A stretch of DNA of 42,739 bases from Leptolyngbyaceae cyanobacterium CSU_1_3 (GCA_012034655.1 JAAUOZ010000025.1:1-42739), one strand, 5' to 3'. Shown: positions 1 through 10,542, counted from the first letter of the stretch. A program made the numbers and translations. The notes: generated from the sequence alone by a model not told the origin.

Positions 1-112
1 TCATGATCCTTATTAGTGGTTTGTCAGTTTTTGATTTTGGGCCTTCGGGTGAGGTGAGGGTTATTATTTTATGTAGTTTTTAACTCACAAAATAAGTCTT
101 GACAAACCACTA
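1..112. repeat. 13-bp inverted repeat flanking a ~73-base AT-rich loop
   Basis: TAGTGGTTTGTCA at 14-26 is the exact reverse complement of TGACAAACCACTA at 100-112. The right arm overlaps the stop codon of the minus-strand TPR gene (110-112), so the structure lies directly downstream of that gene. It could be a transcription terminator or the remains of a small MITE-like element; the sequence does not decide. No gene is seen in 1-109. Confidence 0.45.
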
Positions 113-2526
113 GTTTGCCTCCAGCGCTCTGTTGGCTAAAACCATGCGTTTGCGGAGCTTGGTGACGGCTGCGATCGCCCGTTGATATTTCTCCTGCTCA
201 CCCTGGGAAGAAAACAGCCAGGCTGCTTCTTTAAAGTCACGAAATGCCCCAGTTTTGTCTCCTAGTTTGCTGCGGGCGACACCCCGATGAAAGTGAGCCG
301 TTGCATTTTGGGTATTCAGACGAATCATGGCGGTGAAATCTTCGGTGGCGGCTGTCAGGTTGTCTAGTTTCATGTGGATCAAACCTCGGTGTAGATAGGC
401 GATCGTACAGGTAGAGTCAACCTGAATCGCATAGCCGTGATCTTCGATCGCGCCTCTGTGATCACCCAGTTCCGATCGGTCAAGCCTCGGTTGCAGTAGG
501 CGGCACAATTGCGCGGGTTGCTGAGGAGTGCTCGATTAAAGTCTGCGATCGCCCCTTCTTTGTGCCCCAGTTCGTAGCGGATCAGGGCGCGATTGTTGTA
601 GGCGGCATCATGATTGGGGTCGATGCGAATCACTTCGCTGTAGTCTGCGATCGCCCCTTGCTTGTCGCCCAATTCATACCGGGTGATCGCGCGTCTGTAG
701 TAGGCAACTCCGTCATCAGCCTGCAAGGTGGGCTGATCGAAGCGATCGATCAGTCCTTGAATGAGGTCGGTGTGGGTGGTTCGCAGCCCGACGGCAACCT
801 CCGGAAAGGGGACGCTGGCAGCAGCAACCGGATGAATGCCCAAAATTCCATAGTCGCCTGCATCGGCGGAAAGGCAGACCAGAAAGTTCTCATCCGTGCC
901 TAAAACTTTGAAGCGAAAGCGATCGGGGTGGCGGCGTTTGAGTTGGGTCAGTTGGCTAAGAATCGTCTGCAAAAGGTCTTTGTCTGCGGACTTGAAATCG
1001 CGAATAAAACGAGAGGGCTGATCGGCTTGCAGGTTGCCTAGGTGTCCCCAGCCGATATCTAAGGTGCAGCCGCGATCGAGCACTGACTCAAATTTTGCGA
1101 TCAAATCTGGGTCAAGAATCGTGCGATCAGGGTAAGGAAACACCACAATCACCCGCGAAGTCGCTTTGTCTAGTGCCTCGTTGAGCAAGGCTCGACTGCC
1201 AGAAAGGATATCAGTCTGAGAACCAGCAGCTTTGAGATTGAAGACTAATTTACACTCAGGGTCTGAGGCTTGAGCGCGATCGGGCGCACCCTCTAAGGTA
1301 GATACCTGATTTTTCAGATCCGAAAGGTTGGTTTCTGTCCATTCCAGCCGAGTGGTCAAATATTTCATCTGACTTTGTAATGCGCTAGAGTCAAGCATTT
1401 GTGGCAGCCGATTGAGCCACGCGCCGAGGTCTTTTTGCTGACGATCGAGATTCTGCGTAAACTCTTGCACACTAGAAAACTGCTGCTGAAGCGTTCCCAA
1501 ATGCGAGTTGACCATTGTTTGCATCTCGCTGTGCAACTGTGTCAGATCGATACCATTGGGGAGATGATTTAGGCGGTCTTCGAGGGTGGCAATCATCTCT
1601 CTCATTTCGTTGAGTACCGCATGTTCTGGCACTTTCACCCCGCGCGACAACGGCTCAATGTTTTCTTCTTTGAAACTCACCCACGAAGTTAGGGTTTCGA
1701 CCTGCTTTCTGAGAATGTTGTTCACCGACTTCATCGGTATTACGGTCTGTTCTAAGGTCTGATTTTGCTGACGAATCTTTTCAACTTCTGCCATGAGCCG
1801 TGCCAGATCTCGTCGAGAAACCATGTCACCGACGGCTTTAATCAGTCCGTCTACGTCTTGTCTGAGGGTGGTCGCATCAAAGGGTTGCGGCAGACTATTG
1901 AGACGACGGTTGAGATGATTGATTTGATCTTGTAAGGCTCTGGGAACTTGGGGCGAGTGTGTTTTGGGTAGATGATTGAGTTGGGTTTGCAGGTGCTCGA
2001 TTTGAGTTTTGAGTTGAGCGATCGCGCTTTCTGCCCCTTCAACTCGATTGGCCGTCGCCAACCGACTCGCGCTATTCGACACTGCCGCTACAGATTCTGT
2101 CAGATGATGGTAACGATTCCGCAGATCAGAAATTTCTTGCTGCATCTGGCCCAGGTCATGCAGGTCTAGGGGGGCAGTGCGTTGCGACAAATTTTGTTGG
2201 AGTTGGGCGATCGCCAGATCATTGTGTTGCAGAACTGTTTTTCGCAGACTACCCAAATCTAAAAAGCTTGGCAAGGCTCGCACCTGCTGCTCGAAGGTTT
2301 TGAAATTTTCTGAGACGCGCTGATCCAAATGCTCGATGCTAGCATTGGTGTTGTTTTGCACTTCATCCGTCATCCGACGACGATTGACCAAATTAAGCAA
2401 CAGTAGAAAAGACACTGGCGCGGCTGTAAATGCGATTTGCTGCGACGCGATCGAGGCTAACGAGCCAACTCCCGATCCGGCCCAAAGCATATACTCTGTA
2501 ACATCTAGCCAGTTTGCTTTTTTCAT
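110..2526 (-). CDS. Membrane-anchored coiled-coil / PLD-like / TPR protein, frameshifted near its C-terminus
   Basis: The start is ATG at 2526 on the minus strand. The N-terminus has one or two hydrophobic segments (about residues 11-45) ending in NRRR. About 350 residues of coiled coil follow, with repeated LxxxLxxLP motifs. A roughly 190-residue alpha/beta domain from about residue 430 resembles a degenerate phospholipase-D-like domain without a clear HKD motif. Five TPRs end the protein (pattern AxYxNRxxxRYELGDxxGAIADYxxAI). The frame breaks in TPR 3 near 477-480: one extra base in ACCGATCG would give NRGLTRSELGDHRGAIEDHG and run into the second frame, which holds TPRs 3-5 and stops at 110. 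The repaired protein is 805 residues. It is probably a scaffold or sensor at a membrane; the function is unknown. The gene points away from the cbbY-like gene. Confidence 0.75.
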
Positions 2527-2850
2527 GACTGCTGTTGCCCCTGATCTAATAAGATGTGATGAATTTTTGTGATGAATTCAATGCTGAGTATCTGTTTATA
2601 CTCAATTTACTGAGAAGTGTTATTCCCTACTACAGGCACGATCGTCCAAAATCAGGAAACCAAAAAGAATTCTGACCCTGCCCATCTACCGTCCCTTTTG
2701 CAATAGCTCACCCCATTTTGGACTTTGGATTAGCGATTCTTTAGATGGGCGGTTTTAGAGTCTAGAATCTTGATTGAACCAAGGGTTTAGAGCACCCTCG
2801 ATCGCCTTCATTTACTTTAAATTGACATCACACCCTCATTTCTCCATCCC
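2527..2850. other. Divergent intergenic region (TPR gene / cbbY)
   Basis: This 324-base spacer separates divergent genes and should hold both promoters. A short direct repeat, GTGATGAATT, occurs twice near 2558-2580. A TTGACA-like hexamer lies near 2822 but is too close to the cbbY start to serve it. I see no convincing sigma-70 promoter, RNA gene or extra ORF. Confidence 0.4.
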
Positions 2851-3630
2851 ATGCTCACTTTCATCTTTGATGTCGATGGAACCCTAGCCGACACCGAACG
2901 CGACGGCCATCGAGTCGCATTCAACCGGGCCTTTCGAGCCGCCGGACTCGATTGGGAATGGTCGATCGACCACTATGGCGATCTGCTTAATATCGCAGGT
3001 GGCAAAGAACGGATTCTGCACTACATGCAATCTGAGCGCCCAGACTTTAAGTCACCCAACGATCTCAAAGCCTTCATTGCTGACCTGCACGCGGCCAAAA
3101 GTCAGCACTACAAAGCTTTGCTTCAAGAAGGAATCATTCCCCTGAGATCGGGGGTGAAGCGGCTGATTTTAGAGGCACGATCGGCTGGAGTCAGACTAGC
3201 GATCGCCACCACCAGCAGCTTAGATAACGTGCTGGCACTCCTCGAAACGACCCTTGCACCCGACAGCCCCACCTGGTTTGAGACGATCGCTGCTGGAGAC
3301 ATCGTAGACCACAAAAAACCCGCCCCCGATGTTTATTTACACGTCTTGCAAGCGATGAATTTGCAACCTGAACAGGCGCTAGCGATCGAAGATTCTCACC
3401 AAGGCTTACAAGCCGCCCTGCAAGCCCAGCTAAAAACAGTCATCACGGCTAACTTCTACACACGCCACCATGATTTCTCAGGCGCAACGCTGGTTTTAGA
3501 CCAACTCGGAGAACCCGAAGCCCCGTTTACCATCCTCTCTGGCAATGCCCTCAACTACCGACACTTTGACCTCTCTTTGGCAAATCATCTTCATTCACTA
3601 GGAGCCTGTCCAACTTTAATGGACGGATAG
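2851..3630 (+). CDS. cbbY: HAD-superfamily sugar phosphatase, CbbY-like
   Basis: This 259-residue protein is a HAD phosphohydrolase of the beta-phosphoglucomutase/CbbY class. Motif I is FDVDGTLADTE (residues 6-16), with the nucleophile and acid/base aspartates both present. An alpha-helical cap follows and contains GGKERI, as in CbbY. Motif II is the Thr/Ser of IATTSS, motif III is the Lys in DHKKPAPDVYL, and motif IV is AIEDSHQGLQAA. CbbY of photosynthetic bacteria dephosphorylates xylulose-1,5-bisphosphate, a misfire product that inhibits Rubisco, so a role protecting carbon fixation is likely by family. The length is normal. The ATG at 2851 follows a pyrimidine-rich leader without a clear Shine-Dalgarno sequence. 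Confidence 0.88.
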   Translation: MLTFIFDVDGTLADTERDGHRVAFNRAFRAAGLDWEWSIDHYGDLLNIAGGKERILHYMQSERPDFKSPNDLKAFIADLHAAKSQHYKALLQEGIIPLRSGVKRLILEARSAGVRLAIATTSSLDNVLALLETTLAPDSPTWFETIAAGDIVDHKKPAPDVYLHVLQAMNLQPEQALAIEDSHQGLQAALQAQLKTVITANFYTRHHDFSGATLVLDQLGEPEAPFTILSGNALNYRHFDLSLANHLHSLGACPTLMDG

Positions 3631-3992
3631 GGAATGGGGAAGCGGTTATTTTTGGGGAGTTTTCAGCCCCTCAAAACATTCTTGACAGACCCCTAGGGCT
3701 ATCTATATTAGATGAACCGATCGGGTGAATCCAAGGTCTATTGGTCGCTTGTAGATTAGAAACAAGAAAAACGCTCCGATGCATTTGGGATCAGAAAACG
3801 CTTCGTTGGTTGGGCAGGAGGACTTGAGCGATCGACTTCTAGATCAACAAGACTCCTGCCTGCAAAAATTAGGCAAAGCTCAATGAAGTAGTAAAATAAT
3901 CTCCGTCTACCCCTAGAGTGTAGGCATAGGTCGAACATTACGATGTTCTCCCTGATTTGCGTTGATAATTTACTCTCATTCCTCATCTCCCC
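3631..3992. other. Intergenic region upstream of mtnP
   Basis: This 362-base gap starts with a weak, bulged hairpin (TTTTGGGG at 3650-3657 against CCCCTCAAAA at 3667-3676) that may end cbbY transcription. A candidate promoter lies at 3682-3709. An 81-codon minus-strand frame across 3756-4001 has no recognisable product and overlaps the mtnP start, so I do not call it a gene. Confidence 0.4.
3682..3709 (+). promoter_or_regulatory. Candidate sigma-70-type promoter for mtnP
   Basis: A perfect -35 TTGACA (3682-3687) and a -10-like TATATT (3704-3709) are 16 bases apart. Transcription would start near 3716 and leave an untranslated leader of about 275 bases before mtnP. The long leader makes another promoter possible. 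Confidence 0.45.
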
Positions 3993-4865
3993 ATGTCTCA
4001 AGCAAAAATCGGCATCATCGGCGGCAGTGGTCTCTACAAAATGGATGCTCTCAAAGACGTGGAAGAACTCCAGATTGATACTCCTTTTGGGTCGCCTTCG
4101 GATGCGCTGATCTTGGGCACGCTAGACGGCACAAGAGTTGCATTTTTGGCCAGACACGGGCGAAACCATCACCTGTTGCCCACGGAGTTACCCTTTCGGG
4201 CCAATATTTATGCAATGAAGAGTCTGGGTGTGGAATATCTGATTTCAGCCTCGGCGGTTGGTTCCCTCAAGGCGGCGGCGAAACCGTTGGATATGGTGGT
4301 TCCCGATCAGTTTATCGATCGTACCAAAAATCGCATTTCTACTTTTTTTGGCGATGGCATTGTGGCTCATGTTGCATTGGGTGATCCAATTTGTGTCCAC
4401 TTAGCAAAGGTGTTAGCAGATACGGTGCAAGACCTGAATTTTGCTGAGGTGACGTTGCATCGAGGTGGAACCTATGTGTGCATGGAGGGCCCAGCGTTTT
4501 CCACTAAGGCAGAATCGAATTTACATCGCAGTTGGGGGGCAACGGTGATTGGCATGACCAATTTACCCGAAGCAACATTGGCACGAGAAGCGGAAATTGC
4601 TTATGCAACTTTGGCTCTGGTGACAGATTATGACTGCTGGCATCCGGATCATGACAGTGTAACTGTGGAAATGGTCATTGGTAATTTGCACAAAAACGCA
4701 GCAAATGCCCAAAAGGTAATTCTCGAAACAGTACGCCGCCTGGCTGCGAACCCACCCTCTTCTGATGCTCATTCTGCTTTGAAGTATGCAATTCTTACGC
4801 CGTTGGATAAAGTGCCCGCAGCGACAAAAGAAAAGTTGGCGTTATTGTTGCACAAATATCTGTAG
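3993..4865 (+). CDS. mtnP: S-methyl-5'-thioadenosine phosphorylase
   Basis: MTA phosphorylase cleaves 5'-methylthioadenosine with phosphate to adenine and 5-methylthioribose-1-phosphate in methionine salvage. The 290-residue length matches the purine nucleoside phosphorylase family 2 enzymes. Visible motifs are [10 protein letters not shown] at the N-terminus (phosphate loop), [13 protein letters not shown] (about residues 50-62), the central [33 protein letters not shown] and the purine-site VTDYDCW. All are intact. The protein is cytosolic. A cupin gene follows after about 75 bases, so co-transcription is possible. Confidence 0.95.
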   Translation: MSQAKIGIIGGSGLYKMDALKDVEELQIDTPFGSPSDALILGTLDGTRVAFLARHGRNHHLLPTELPFRANIYAMKSLGVEYLISASAVGSLKAAAKPLDMVVPDQFIDRTKNRISTFFGDGIVAHVALGDPICVHLAKVLADTVQDLNFAEVTLHRGGTYVCMEGPAFSTKAESNLHRSWGATVIGMTNLPEATLAREAEIAYATLALVTDYDCWHPDHDSVTVEMVIGNLHKNAANAQKVILETVRRLAANPPSSDAHSALKYAILTPLDKVPAATKEKLALLLHKYL

Positions 4866-4939
4866 TTGAAGTAGGGGGAGGAATAAAGCCTGAGGTTTTG
4901 GTGAACTACCGATATCCAAATTTATTCCAGGAGACTCGT

Positions 4940-5434
4940 ATGGATTCTGCACCCATCAAGTTGTTAACCCAAGACCTGTTTGATACGATCGCCCAAAAAG
5001 CCAGCCAAAATTCTCGCCTGCGCCAAAACTATAACTTTCACGAACTGTCAGATAAAGTTCAACGCTTTTTAAATGTGCTTCAGCCTGGTACTTATGTGCG
5101 TCCTCATCGCCATACCTGGGCAACCGAGGTTAATGGGTTTGAGTTTTTTTTGGTGTTGCAAGGGTCGTTGGGTATGATTTTGATGAACGAACAGGGTGAA
5201 GTGACGCATACTGAAAAACTCAGCGCCACCGGAGCAACACGCGGCATGGAATTGACAGAAGGAACCTATCACACGCTGGTCTGTCTGGCCCCAGATACCG
5301 TGATTTTGGAGCTTAAAGAAGGCCCCTACAATCCCCAGAGTGATAAGGGATTTTTGCCCATGTTTCCAGGAGAAGGCACGCCTGAATCTAGGCAACTAAT
5401 TCAAACCTGGGAACTGTATTTCAGCGATCGCTAA
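4940..5434 (+). CDS. WbuC-family cupin metalloprotein
   Basis: This is a single-domain cupin of 164 residues. I chose ATG 4940 (MDSAPIKLL) because AGGAG lies about seven bases upstream; an in-frame TTG at 4898 would add residues without a ribosome site. The metal-binding motif 1 is PHRHTWATEVNGFEFFLVLQG, and motif 2 lies around GTYHTLVCLAP. The LNVLQPGTYVRPHRH arrangement is typical of the WbuC group, often found near O-antigen genes but also standing alone in cyanobacteria. The substrate is unknown. It sits between mtnP and argC, which gives no clear functional hint. Confidence 0.82.
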   Translation: MDSAPIKLLTQDLFDTIAQKASQNSRLRQNYNFHELSDKVQRFLNVLQPGTYVRPHRHTWATEVNGFEFFLVLQGSLGMILMNEQGEVTHTEKLSATGATRGMELTEGTYHTLVCLAPDTVILELKEGPYNPQSDKGFLPMFPGEGTPESRQLIQTWELYFSDR

Positions 5435-5450
5435 ACTAAAAGCTAACATC

Positions 5451-5505
5451 CCCGGCTTCTGGGTTGAGACTCCAAAATTGAGTGGAGGCTGCTTGAGAAG
5501 TCGGG
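5451..5505. repeat. Imperfect inverted repeat / hairpin between cupin gene and argC
   Basis: CCCGGCTTCT at 5451-5460 pairs with AGAAGTCGGG at 5496-5505 with one mismatch, and there is further partial pairing inside the arms. It lies 17 bases after the cupin stop codon and may act as a terminator, though no T-run follows. Confidence 0.4.
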
Positions 5506-5656
5506 TTGGGCGGGTAGCCTCTGTTTGCAACTGCAACATTGGAGATTTGATTGCGACAGTTGGGGTATGGTGTTGGGGTATTGTACTAAGTCATAAAGCA
5601 CGATCGCTAAGGGTTGTTGCAACTCGATCGACATCGAACCCCAGGAAGTAACCAAG

Positions 5657-6619
5657 ATGACGAAACCCAAAGTTTTTATTGATGGCGAAGCGGGAACGAC
5701 TGGCTTGCAGATTTACTCGCGTCTCAGTCAACGGGAAGATCTGGAGCTAGTTAGCATTGCTGCCTCAAAGCGCAAAGATGCTGACGAACGATCGCGTCTG
5801 CTCAACAGTGTAGATATTGCGATTTTGTGTTTGCCCGATGATGCCGCCAAAGAAGCCGTCAGCTTTGTTAGCAATCCGCAGGTGAAAATTCTCGACGCAA
5901 GCACAGCCTATCGCACAGATGCCAATTGGGTTTATGGGTTTCCCGAACTGAACCCTAATCAGCGCCAACGAATTGCTAGTGCTCGGTTTGTTAGCAATCC
6001 GGGGTGCTACCCGACGGGGTTTTTGGCCTGCGTGCGACCCTTGATGGTGAAAGAGTTATTGCCAAGCCAGTTTGCCGTCACGATCAATGCGGTATCGGGC
6101 TATTCTGGCGGTGGCAAGTCGTTGATTCAACAATACGATCGTGCCCACCAACAACAAACAGGCTACCCCTTTGGCATCTATGGTACAAAGTTTGGCCACA
6201 AGCATGTCAAAGAAATGCATCAGCACTCAGGGCTATCTTCGCCACCATTGTTTGTGCCTGCTGTGGGAGATTTTGAGCAGGGAATGTTAGTGCAAGTGCC
6301 CCTGCCCCTCTGGACTCTAGCGCAGCCGCCTACGGGTGAGGCGATCCACCGCGCGATCGCAGATTACTACGCCGGGGAGGATTTTGTGCAGGTTGCTCCT
6401 TTTCGGGATACCTCTATGTTACGAGATGGCACATTTCTAGATGCCACCGCGATGAATGGCACAAACAGGGTGCAAGTGTTTGTATTTGCTAATGACGACA
6501 CCCATGAAGCTTTGCTAGTCGCTCGTCTCGACAATCTGGGTAAAGGAGCCTCTGGGGCAGCCATTCAGAATATGAACATTATGCTGGGCTTGTCTGAAGC
6601 ACTGGGATTAGAGCGATGA
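5657..6619 (+). CDS. argC: N-acetyl-gamma-glutamyl-phosphate reductase, type 2
   Basis: ArgC reduces N-acetyl-glutamyl-5-phosphate to the semialdehyde with NADPH, the third step of arginine synthesis. The N-terminus VFIDGEAGTTGLQIYSRL is the dinucleotide-binding start typical of the short type-2 enzymes (about 310-320 residues). The catalytic cysteine is Cys117 in NPGCYPTGF. The SGYSGGGKSLI loop and the FGHKHVKEM substrate region with its histidines are present. A ribosome site (AGGAAG) precedes ATG 5657. The alternative, type 1, is longer (about 350 residues) and starts differently. Confidence 0.93.
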   Translation: MTKPKVFIDGEAGTTGLQIYSRLSQREDLELVSIAASKRKDADERSRLLNSVDIAILCLPDDAAKEAVSFVSNPQVKILDASTAYRTDANWVYGFPELNPNQRQRIASARFVSNPGCYPTGFLACVRPLMVKELLPSQFAVTINAVSGYSGGGKSLIQQYDRAHQQQTGYPFGIYGTKFGHKHVKEMHQHSGLSSPPLFVPAVGDFEQGMLVQVPLPLWTLAQPPTGEAIHRAIADYYAGEDFVQVAPFRDTSMLRDGTFLDATAMNGTNRVQVFVFANDDTHEALLVARLDNLGKGASGAAIQNMNIMLGLSEALGLER

Positions 6620-6692
6620 GATGGATGAGTTAAATCAATTCTTTCAAGTGCTATTCAAACCTCCAACTTCTCAAGCAAGGTTCACTCAATAT

Positions 6693-6734
6693 TTGGAGCC
6701 TCAATTTTGGAGCCTCAATTTTGAAGCCTCACCC
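6693..6734. repeat. 14-bp tandem repeat upstream of cobN
   Basis: The unit TTGGAGCCTCAATT occurs at 6693-6706 and 6707-6720, with a degenerate third copy at 6721-6734. The period is 14. It lies in the 206-base gap between argC and cobN. No cobalamin riboswitch motif is recognisable in that gap. Confidence 0.6.
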
Positions 6735-6825
6735 CAGACATCGCAGATCTAGTTTGCACCCATGAATCGTTCTAATTGCCTAACTGCGCTAGATTGAGGA
6801 AGCCCGATCGCTGAGCTATTGATTT

Positions 6826-9800
6826 ATGCATCGTCTTGCCACACTTCCGGGAGGTTGGAACCCGTCAGCAGAGGGAGTGATTTTTGTGGAACAGGAACCC
6901 GCAGAAATTGTCTTCATCACGGCTGCTGACACAGACATTCAAACTCTAGCGGCGGCGGCAACTCAGCTACCAGATGGGTTTCCTTCTCTGCGCGTGGTTA
7001 ACCTGCTGCAACTTCAACAACAATTGACGATCGACACCTACGCAGAAGATGTGCTGAGTCAAGCAAAGGTGATTGTTGTGCGTGTGATTGGGGGACGATC
7101 GTACTGGAATTATGGATTAGAAGTGGTTGAAGAAACAGCGCGGCAAACGGGCGCAACTTTGATTATTTTGCCAGGCGATGAGCGACCCGACCTCAATTTG
7201 ACTAGCCATTCAACGGTTGCATTAGCAGAAGTCAATCAAGTTTGGCGCTATCTTTTAGAAGGTGGAGTCGATAACTATTGCAATCTGCTCAAATATATTT
7301 CAACTCACTTTTTGAATCAGGAATATTGCTTTTCTCAGCCAAAATCAGTCCCTCGAATTGGAATTTATAAATATCAAAAAAGAAAGAAAATATCAGAAGT
7401 TGGCATCCTGTTTTATCGTGCTCACTATCTAGCTGGAAATACAGCCGTCATTGATGCTTTGTGTGATGCATTAGCCGCCAAAAACTTAGTGCCAATTCCG
7501 ATTTATGTGTCTTCACTCAAAGAACCGATCGTTCAGAAAGCACTATCAAATTATTGCCGCCAGGGAATCGATTTACTTTTGAATACGACGAGCTTCTCTT
7601 TGGCAAAATTGGAAGCAGAAACTCCTCAAGTAGAACTGTGGGAACACCTCAATGTGCCTGTGCTGCAAGTCATCTTAAGTGGGGGAACTCAAGAGCAGTG
7701 GTCATCAGGTTTTCAGGGTTTGTCACCCAAAGATATGGCCATGAATGTTGCCCTGCCAGAAGTCGATGGCAGAATCATTACTAGAGCCGTTTCGTTTAAG
7801 GCAGTGCAGACCCAAAACCCCCTTTTACAGTCGGATGTTGTCACCTATGAACCGATCGTATCGCGTATCGAATTTGTGGCCGAATTGGCAAAAAATTGGG
7901 TTCACTTACGAAAAACGACCCCTTGCGATCGTAAGGTTGCCCTCATTTTAGCCAACTACCCCAACCGAGATGGACGATTGGCTAATGGGGTTGGTTTAGA
8001 TACCCCAAATAGCTGCATTGAAATTCTAAAAGCGCTCAAACTTGCTGGATATCACGTCGATCAAATTCCAGAAAATGATCAAGCCTTGATCACATTACTG
8101 ACAACGGGCATCACGAACGATCCAGAAGGTTGGATGCTTAGAAATGTTCGCCAATCCTTGCCTTTGGCTGACTATCAATCCTATTTTGAGCAGTTGCCGA
8201 TCGCCGTTCAATCTGGGGTGCAAAATCGTTGGGGTGATCCCAAAGAAGCGCTGCCAATTGCAGGAATTCGACTGGGTAATATCTTTGTGGGCGTGCAACC
8301 TGCACGGGGATACGATCGCGACCCTGCGCTCAATTATCATGCGCCCGATCTGGAGCCGACCCACCAATATTTTGCGTTCTACCACTGGGTGAGATCTTAT
8401 TTTGGGGCAGATGCGATCGTCCATGTGGGCAAGCATGGCAATTTAGAATGGCTGCCTGGCAAGAATGTGGCTCTGTCTGAAAATTGTTACCCTGAAGCTG
8501 TGTTTGGGGCACTGCCTCACTTGTATCCTTTTATTGTCAACGATCCGGGGGAAGGATCTCAGGCAAAGCGCCGCGCTCAGGCTGTGATTTTAGATCACCT
8601 CACGCCCCCCATGACCCGCGCCGAACTCTATGGGAATTTGCACAAATTAGAGGGGCTAATTGATGAATATTATGAAGCGCAAACCCTCGACCCCTCTCGG
8701 TTAAAGCTGGTGCGCGATCGGCTCTCTGAGTTAATCTTGCAAGAAAACCTCCATCAAGATTTGGGCATTGAGGCCTCGCTGCTAGACGATTCGACTTTGG
8801 CGACATTTCTCAAAACCGCAGACGGCTACCTGTGCGAACTCAAAGAGGCGCAGATTCGAGATGGCTTACATATTTTTGGCCAATGTCCGCAGGGCAGACA
8901 ACTCAGAGATCTGATCATTGCCATTGCTCGCAACCCCCATGCCGATCGTCAGGGGCTAACTCGCGCGATTGCCCACGACTGGCAGCTAGATCTCGATCCG
9001 CTCACGGCTGATTTGGGAGACGCGATCGATCTAAGAAGTCATTCTAAATTGGATCACTGTCGCATTGTTGGCGATGTAGTAGAAGTCATTGAAGAATATG
9101 CGTGTGAACTGATTACTCAAGTGATCACCGAAGGAGATCTTCCAGCAATCGGATCGGCAACCCGTCAAGAATTGATTTGGATTCACGATCGTCTACTGCC
9201 AGCGTTGCAAAAAACCGACCAGGAGATCCTCAATTTGCTACGAGGATTGGATGGATATTACATTCCCAGTGGGGCATCGGGTGCGCCAACCCGTGGCAGA
9301 CCAGAGGTTTTGCCAACAGGACGCAACTTTTACTCGGTAGATATTCGGGCCATTCCGACGGAAACCGCCTGGGAAATTGGCAGGAAAGCGGCTGAGGTCT
9401 TGGTCGAGCGCTATACCCAGGAAAATGGAGAATATCCCAAAACCCTCGGCCTGTCTGTTTGGGGTACGTCCACGATGCGAACGGGCGGCGATGACCTGGC
9501 AGAAGCCTTAGCCTTGCTGGGGGTCAGACCCGTTTGGGACGGCGTTTCGCGACGAGTCATTGACTTTGAAATTTTGCCGCTCTCGGTGCTGGGTCGCCCA
9601 CGGGTGGATGTAACCCTGAGAATTTCGGGATTCTTTCGCGATGCGTTTCCCAATTTGATCGACTTATTTGACAGCGCAGTTACGGCGATCGCACAGTTAG
9701 AAGAAGCCGAAGATCAAAACCCCTTATCGGCTCAGGCAACGCAAGAAAGAATATATTGGGAATCGCAAGGACTCACTTTTGAAGCTGCCGAAGCACGATC

Positions 9801-10542
9801 GCAATACCGAATTTTTGGCTCTAAACCAGGCGCATATGGGGCAGGTCTACAAGGGCTGATCGAAGGACAAAACTGGACAACCGAAGCAGATTTAGCCCAG
9901 GCTTATATCAACTGGAGCGCCTACGCCTACACCCGCAAATCTGAAGGAGAACCCGCCCCCGAAGCTTTTAGTCAACGGTTAAGTCAGATGCAGATTGTCC
10001 TACAAAATCAGGACAACCGAGAACACGATTTATTAGATTCCGACGACTACTATCAATTTCAAGGAGGCCTGACGGCGGCGGTACGATCGCTCTCTGGCAA
10101 GTCGCCACAGCCCTATTTTGGCGACAATTCTCGCCCAGAGCAGCCCAAGGTTCGCCAACTTGCAGAAGAAATTACCCGCGTTTACCGCTCTAGAGTCGTC
10201 AACCCCAAATGGATTGCTGGCGCGATGCGACACGGCTACAAGGGTGCATTTGAAATGGCCGCCACCCTGGATTATTTATTTGCCTACGATGCCACCACAA
10301 ACTGTGTACAAGACTTTATGTATCAAGGCGTGGCCGATGCTTATCTATTCGATCGCTCGGTGCAAGACTTCCTGCAACAGAACAATCCCTGGGCGATCCG
10401 AGATATGGCAGAACGGCTCCTAGAAGCACGTCAGCGAGGGTTGTGGGCAGATGTGGCAGAAGAGACGATCGATCAGTTACGGGCGCTCGCGTTGGAGGCA
10501 GAAGGCACGATCGAGGGTCAAAATTACACCCCCCCGCCTTAA
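6826..10542 (+). CDS. cobN: Aerobic cobaltochelatase subunit CobN
   Basis: CobN is the large subunit of the ATP-dependent chelatase that inserts cobalt into hydrogenobyrinic acid a,c-diamide in vitamin B12 synthesis. It is homologous to the magnesium chelatase subunit ChlH/BchH. The 1238-residue length matches CobN (about 1250-1275). The start MHRLATLPGGW is characteristic. The central HVGKHGNLEWLPGK, DDYYQFQGGLTAAVRSLSGK and the C-terminal MRHGYKGAFEMAATLDYLFAY motifs are all found in the CobN/ChlH family. The protein is intact throughout. No cobS/cobT-like genes are nearby; in cyanobacteria ChlI and ChlD may serve CobN, which is an inference. Confidence 0.93.
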   Translation: MHRLATLPGGWNPSAEGVIFVEQEPAEIVFITAADTDIQTLAAAATQLPDGFPSLRVVNLLQLQQQLTIDTYAEDVLSQAKVIVVRVIGGRSYWNYGLEVVEETARQTGATLIILPGDERPDLNLTSHSTVALAEVNQVWRYLLEGGVDNYCNLLKYISTHFLNQEYCFSQPKSVPRIGIYKYQKRKKISEVGILFYRAHYLAGNTAVIDALCDALAAKNLVPIPIYVSSLKEPIVQKALSNYCRQGIDLLLNTTSFSLAKLEAETPQVELWEHLNVPVLQVILSGGTQEQWSSGFQGLSPKDMAMNVALPEVDGRIITRAVSFKAVQTQNPLLQSDVVTYEPIVSRIEFVAELAKNWVHLRKTTPCDRKVALILANYPNRDGRLANGVGLDTPNSCIEILKALKLAGYHVDQIPENDQALITLLTTGITNDPEGWMLRNVRQSLPLADYQSYFEQLPIAVQSGVQNRWGDPKEALPIAGIRLGNIFVGVQPARGYDRDPALNYHAPDLEPTHQYFAFYHWVRSYFGADAIVHVGKHGNLEWLPGKNVALSENCYPEAVFGALPHLYPFIVNDPGEGSQAKRRAQAVILDHLTPPMTRAELYGNLHKLEGLIDEYYEAQTLDPSRLKLVRDRLSELILQENLHQDLGIEASLLDDSTLATFLKTADGYLCELKEAQIRDGLHIFGQCPQGRQLRDLIIAIARNPHADRQGLTRAIAHDWQLDLDPLTADLGDAIDLRSHSKLDHCRIVGDVVEVIEEYACELITQVITEGDLPAIGSATRQELIWIHDRLLPALQKTDQEILNLLRGLDGYYIPSGASGAPTRGRPEVLPTGRNFYSVDIRAIPTETAWEIGRKAAEVLVERYTQENGEYPKTLGLSVWGTSTMRTGGDDLAEALALLGVRPVWDGVSRRVIDFEILPLSVLGRPRVDVTLRISGFFRDAFPNLIDLFDSAVTAIAQLEEAEDQNPLSAQATQERIYWESQGLTFEAAEARSQYRIFGSKPGAYGAGLQGLIEGQNWTTEADLAQAYINWSAYAYTRKSEGEPAPEAFSQRLSQMQIVLQNQDNREHDLLDSDDYYQFQGGLTAAVRSLSGKSPQPYFGDNSRPEQPKVRQLAEEITRVYRSRVVNPKWIAGAMRHGYKGAFEMAATLDYLFAYDATTNCVQDFMYQGVADAYLFDRSVQDFLQQNNPWAIRDMAERLLEARQRGLWADVAEETIDQLRALALEAEGTIEGQNYTPPP

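Noticed and set aside
3756-4001. 81-codon minus-strand frame before mtnP
   Set aside because: No recognisable domain, no ribosome site, and it overlaps the mtnP start on the other strand.
6620-6825. Possible cobalamin riboswitch upstream of cobN
   Set aside because: I looked for the conserved B12-box-type sequence and found none; only a short tandem repeat is present.
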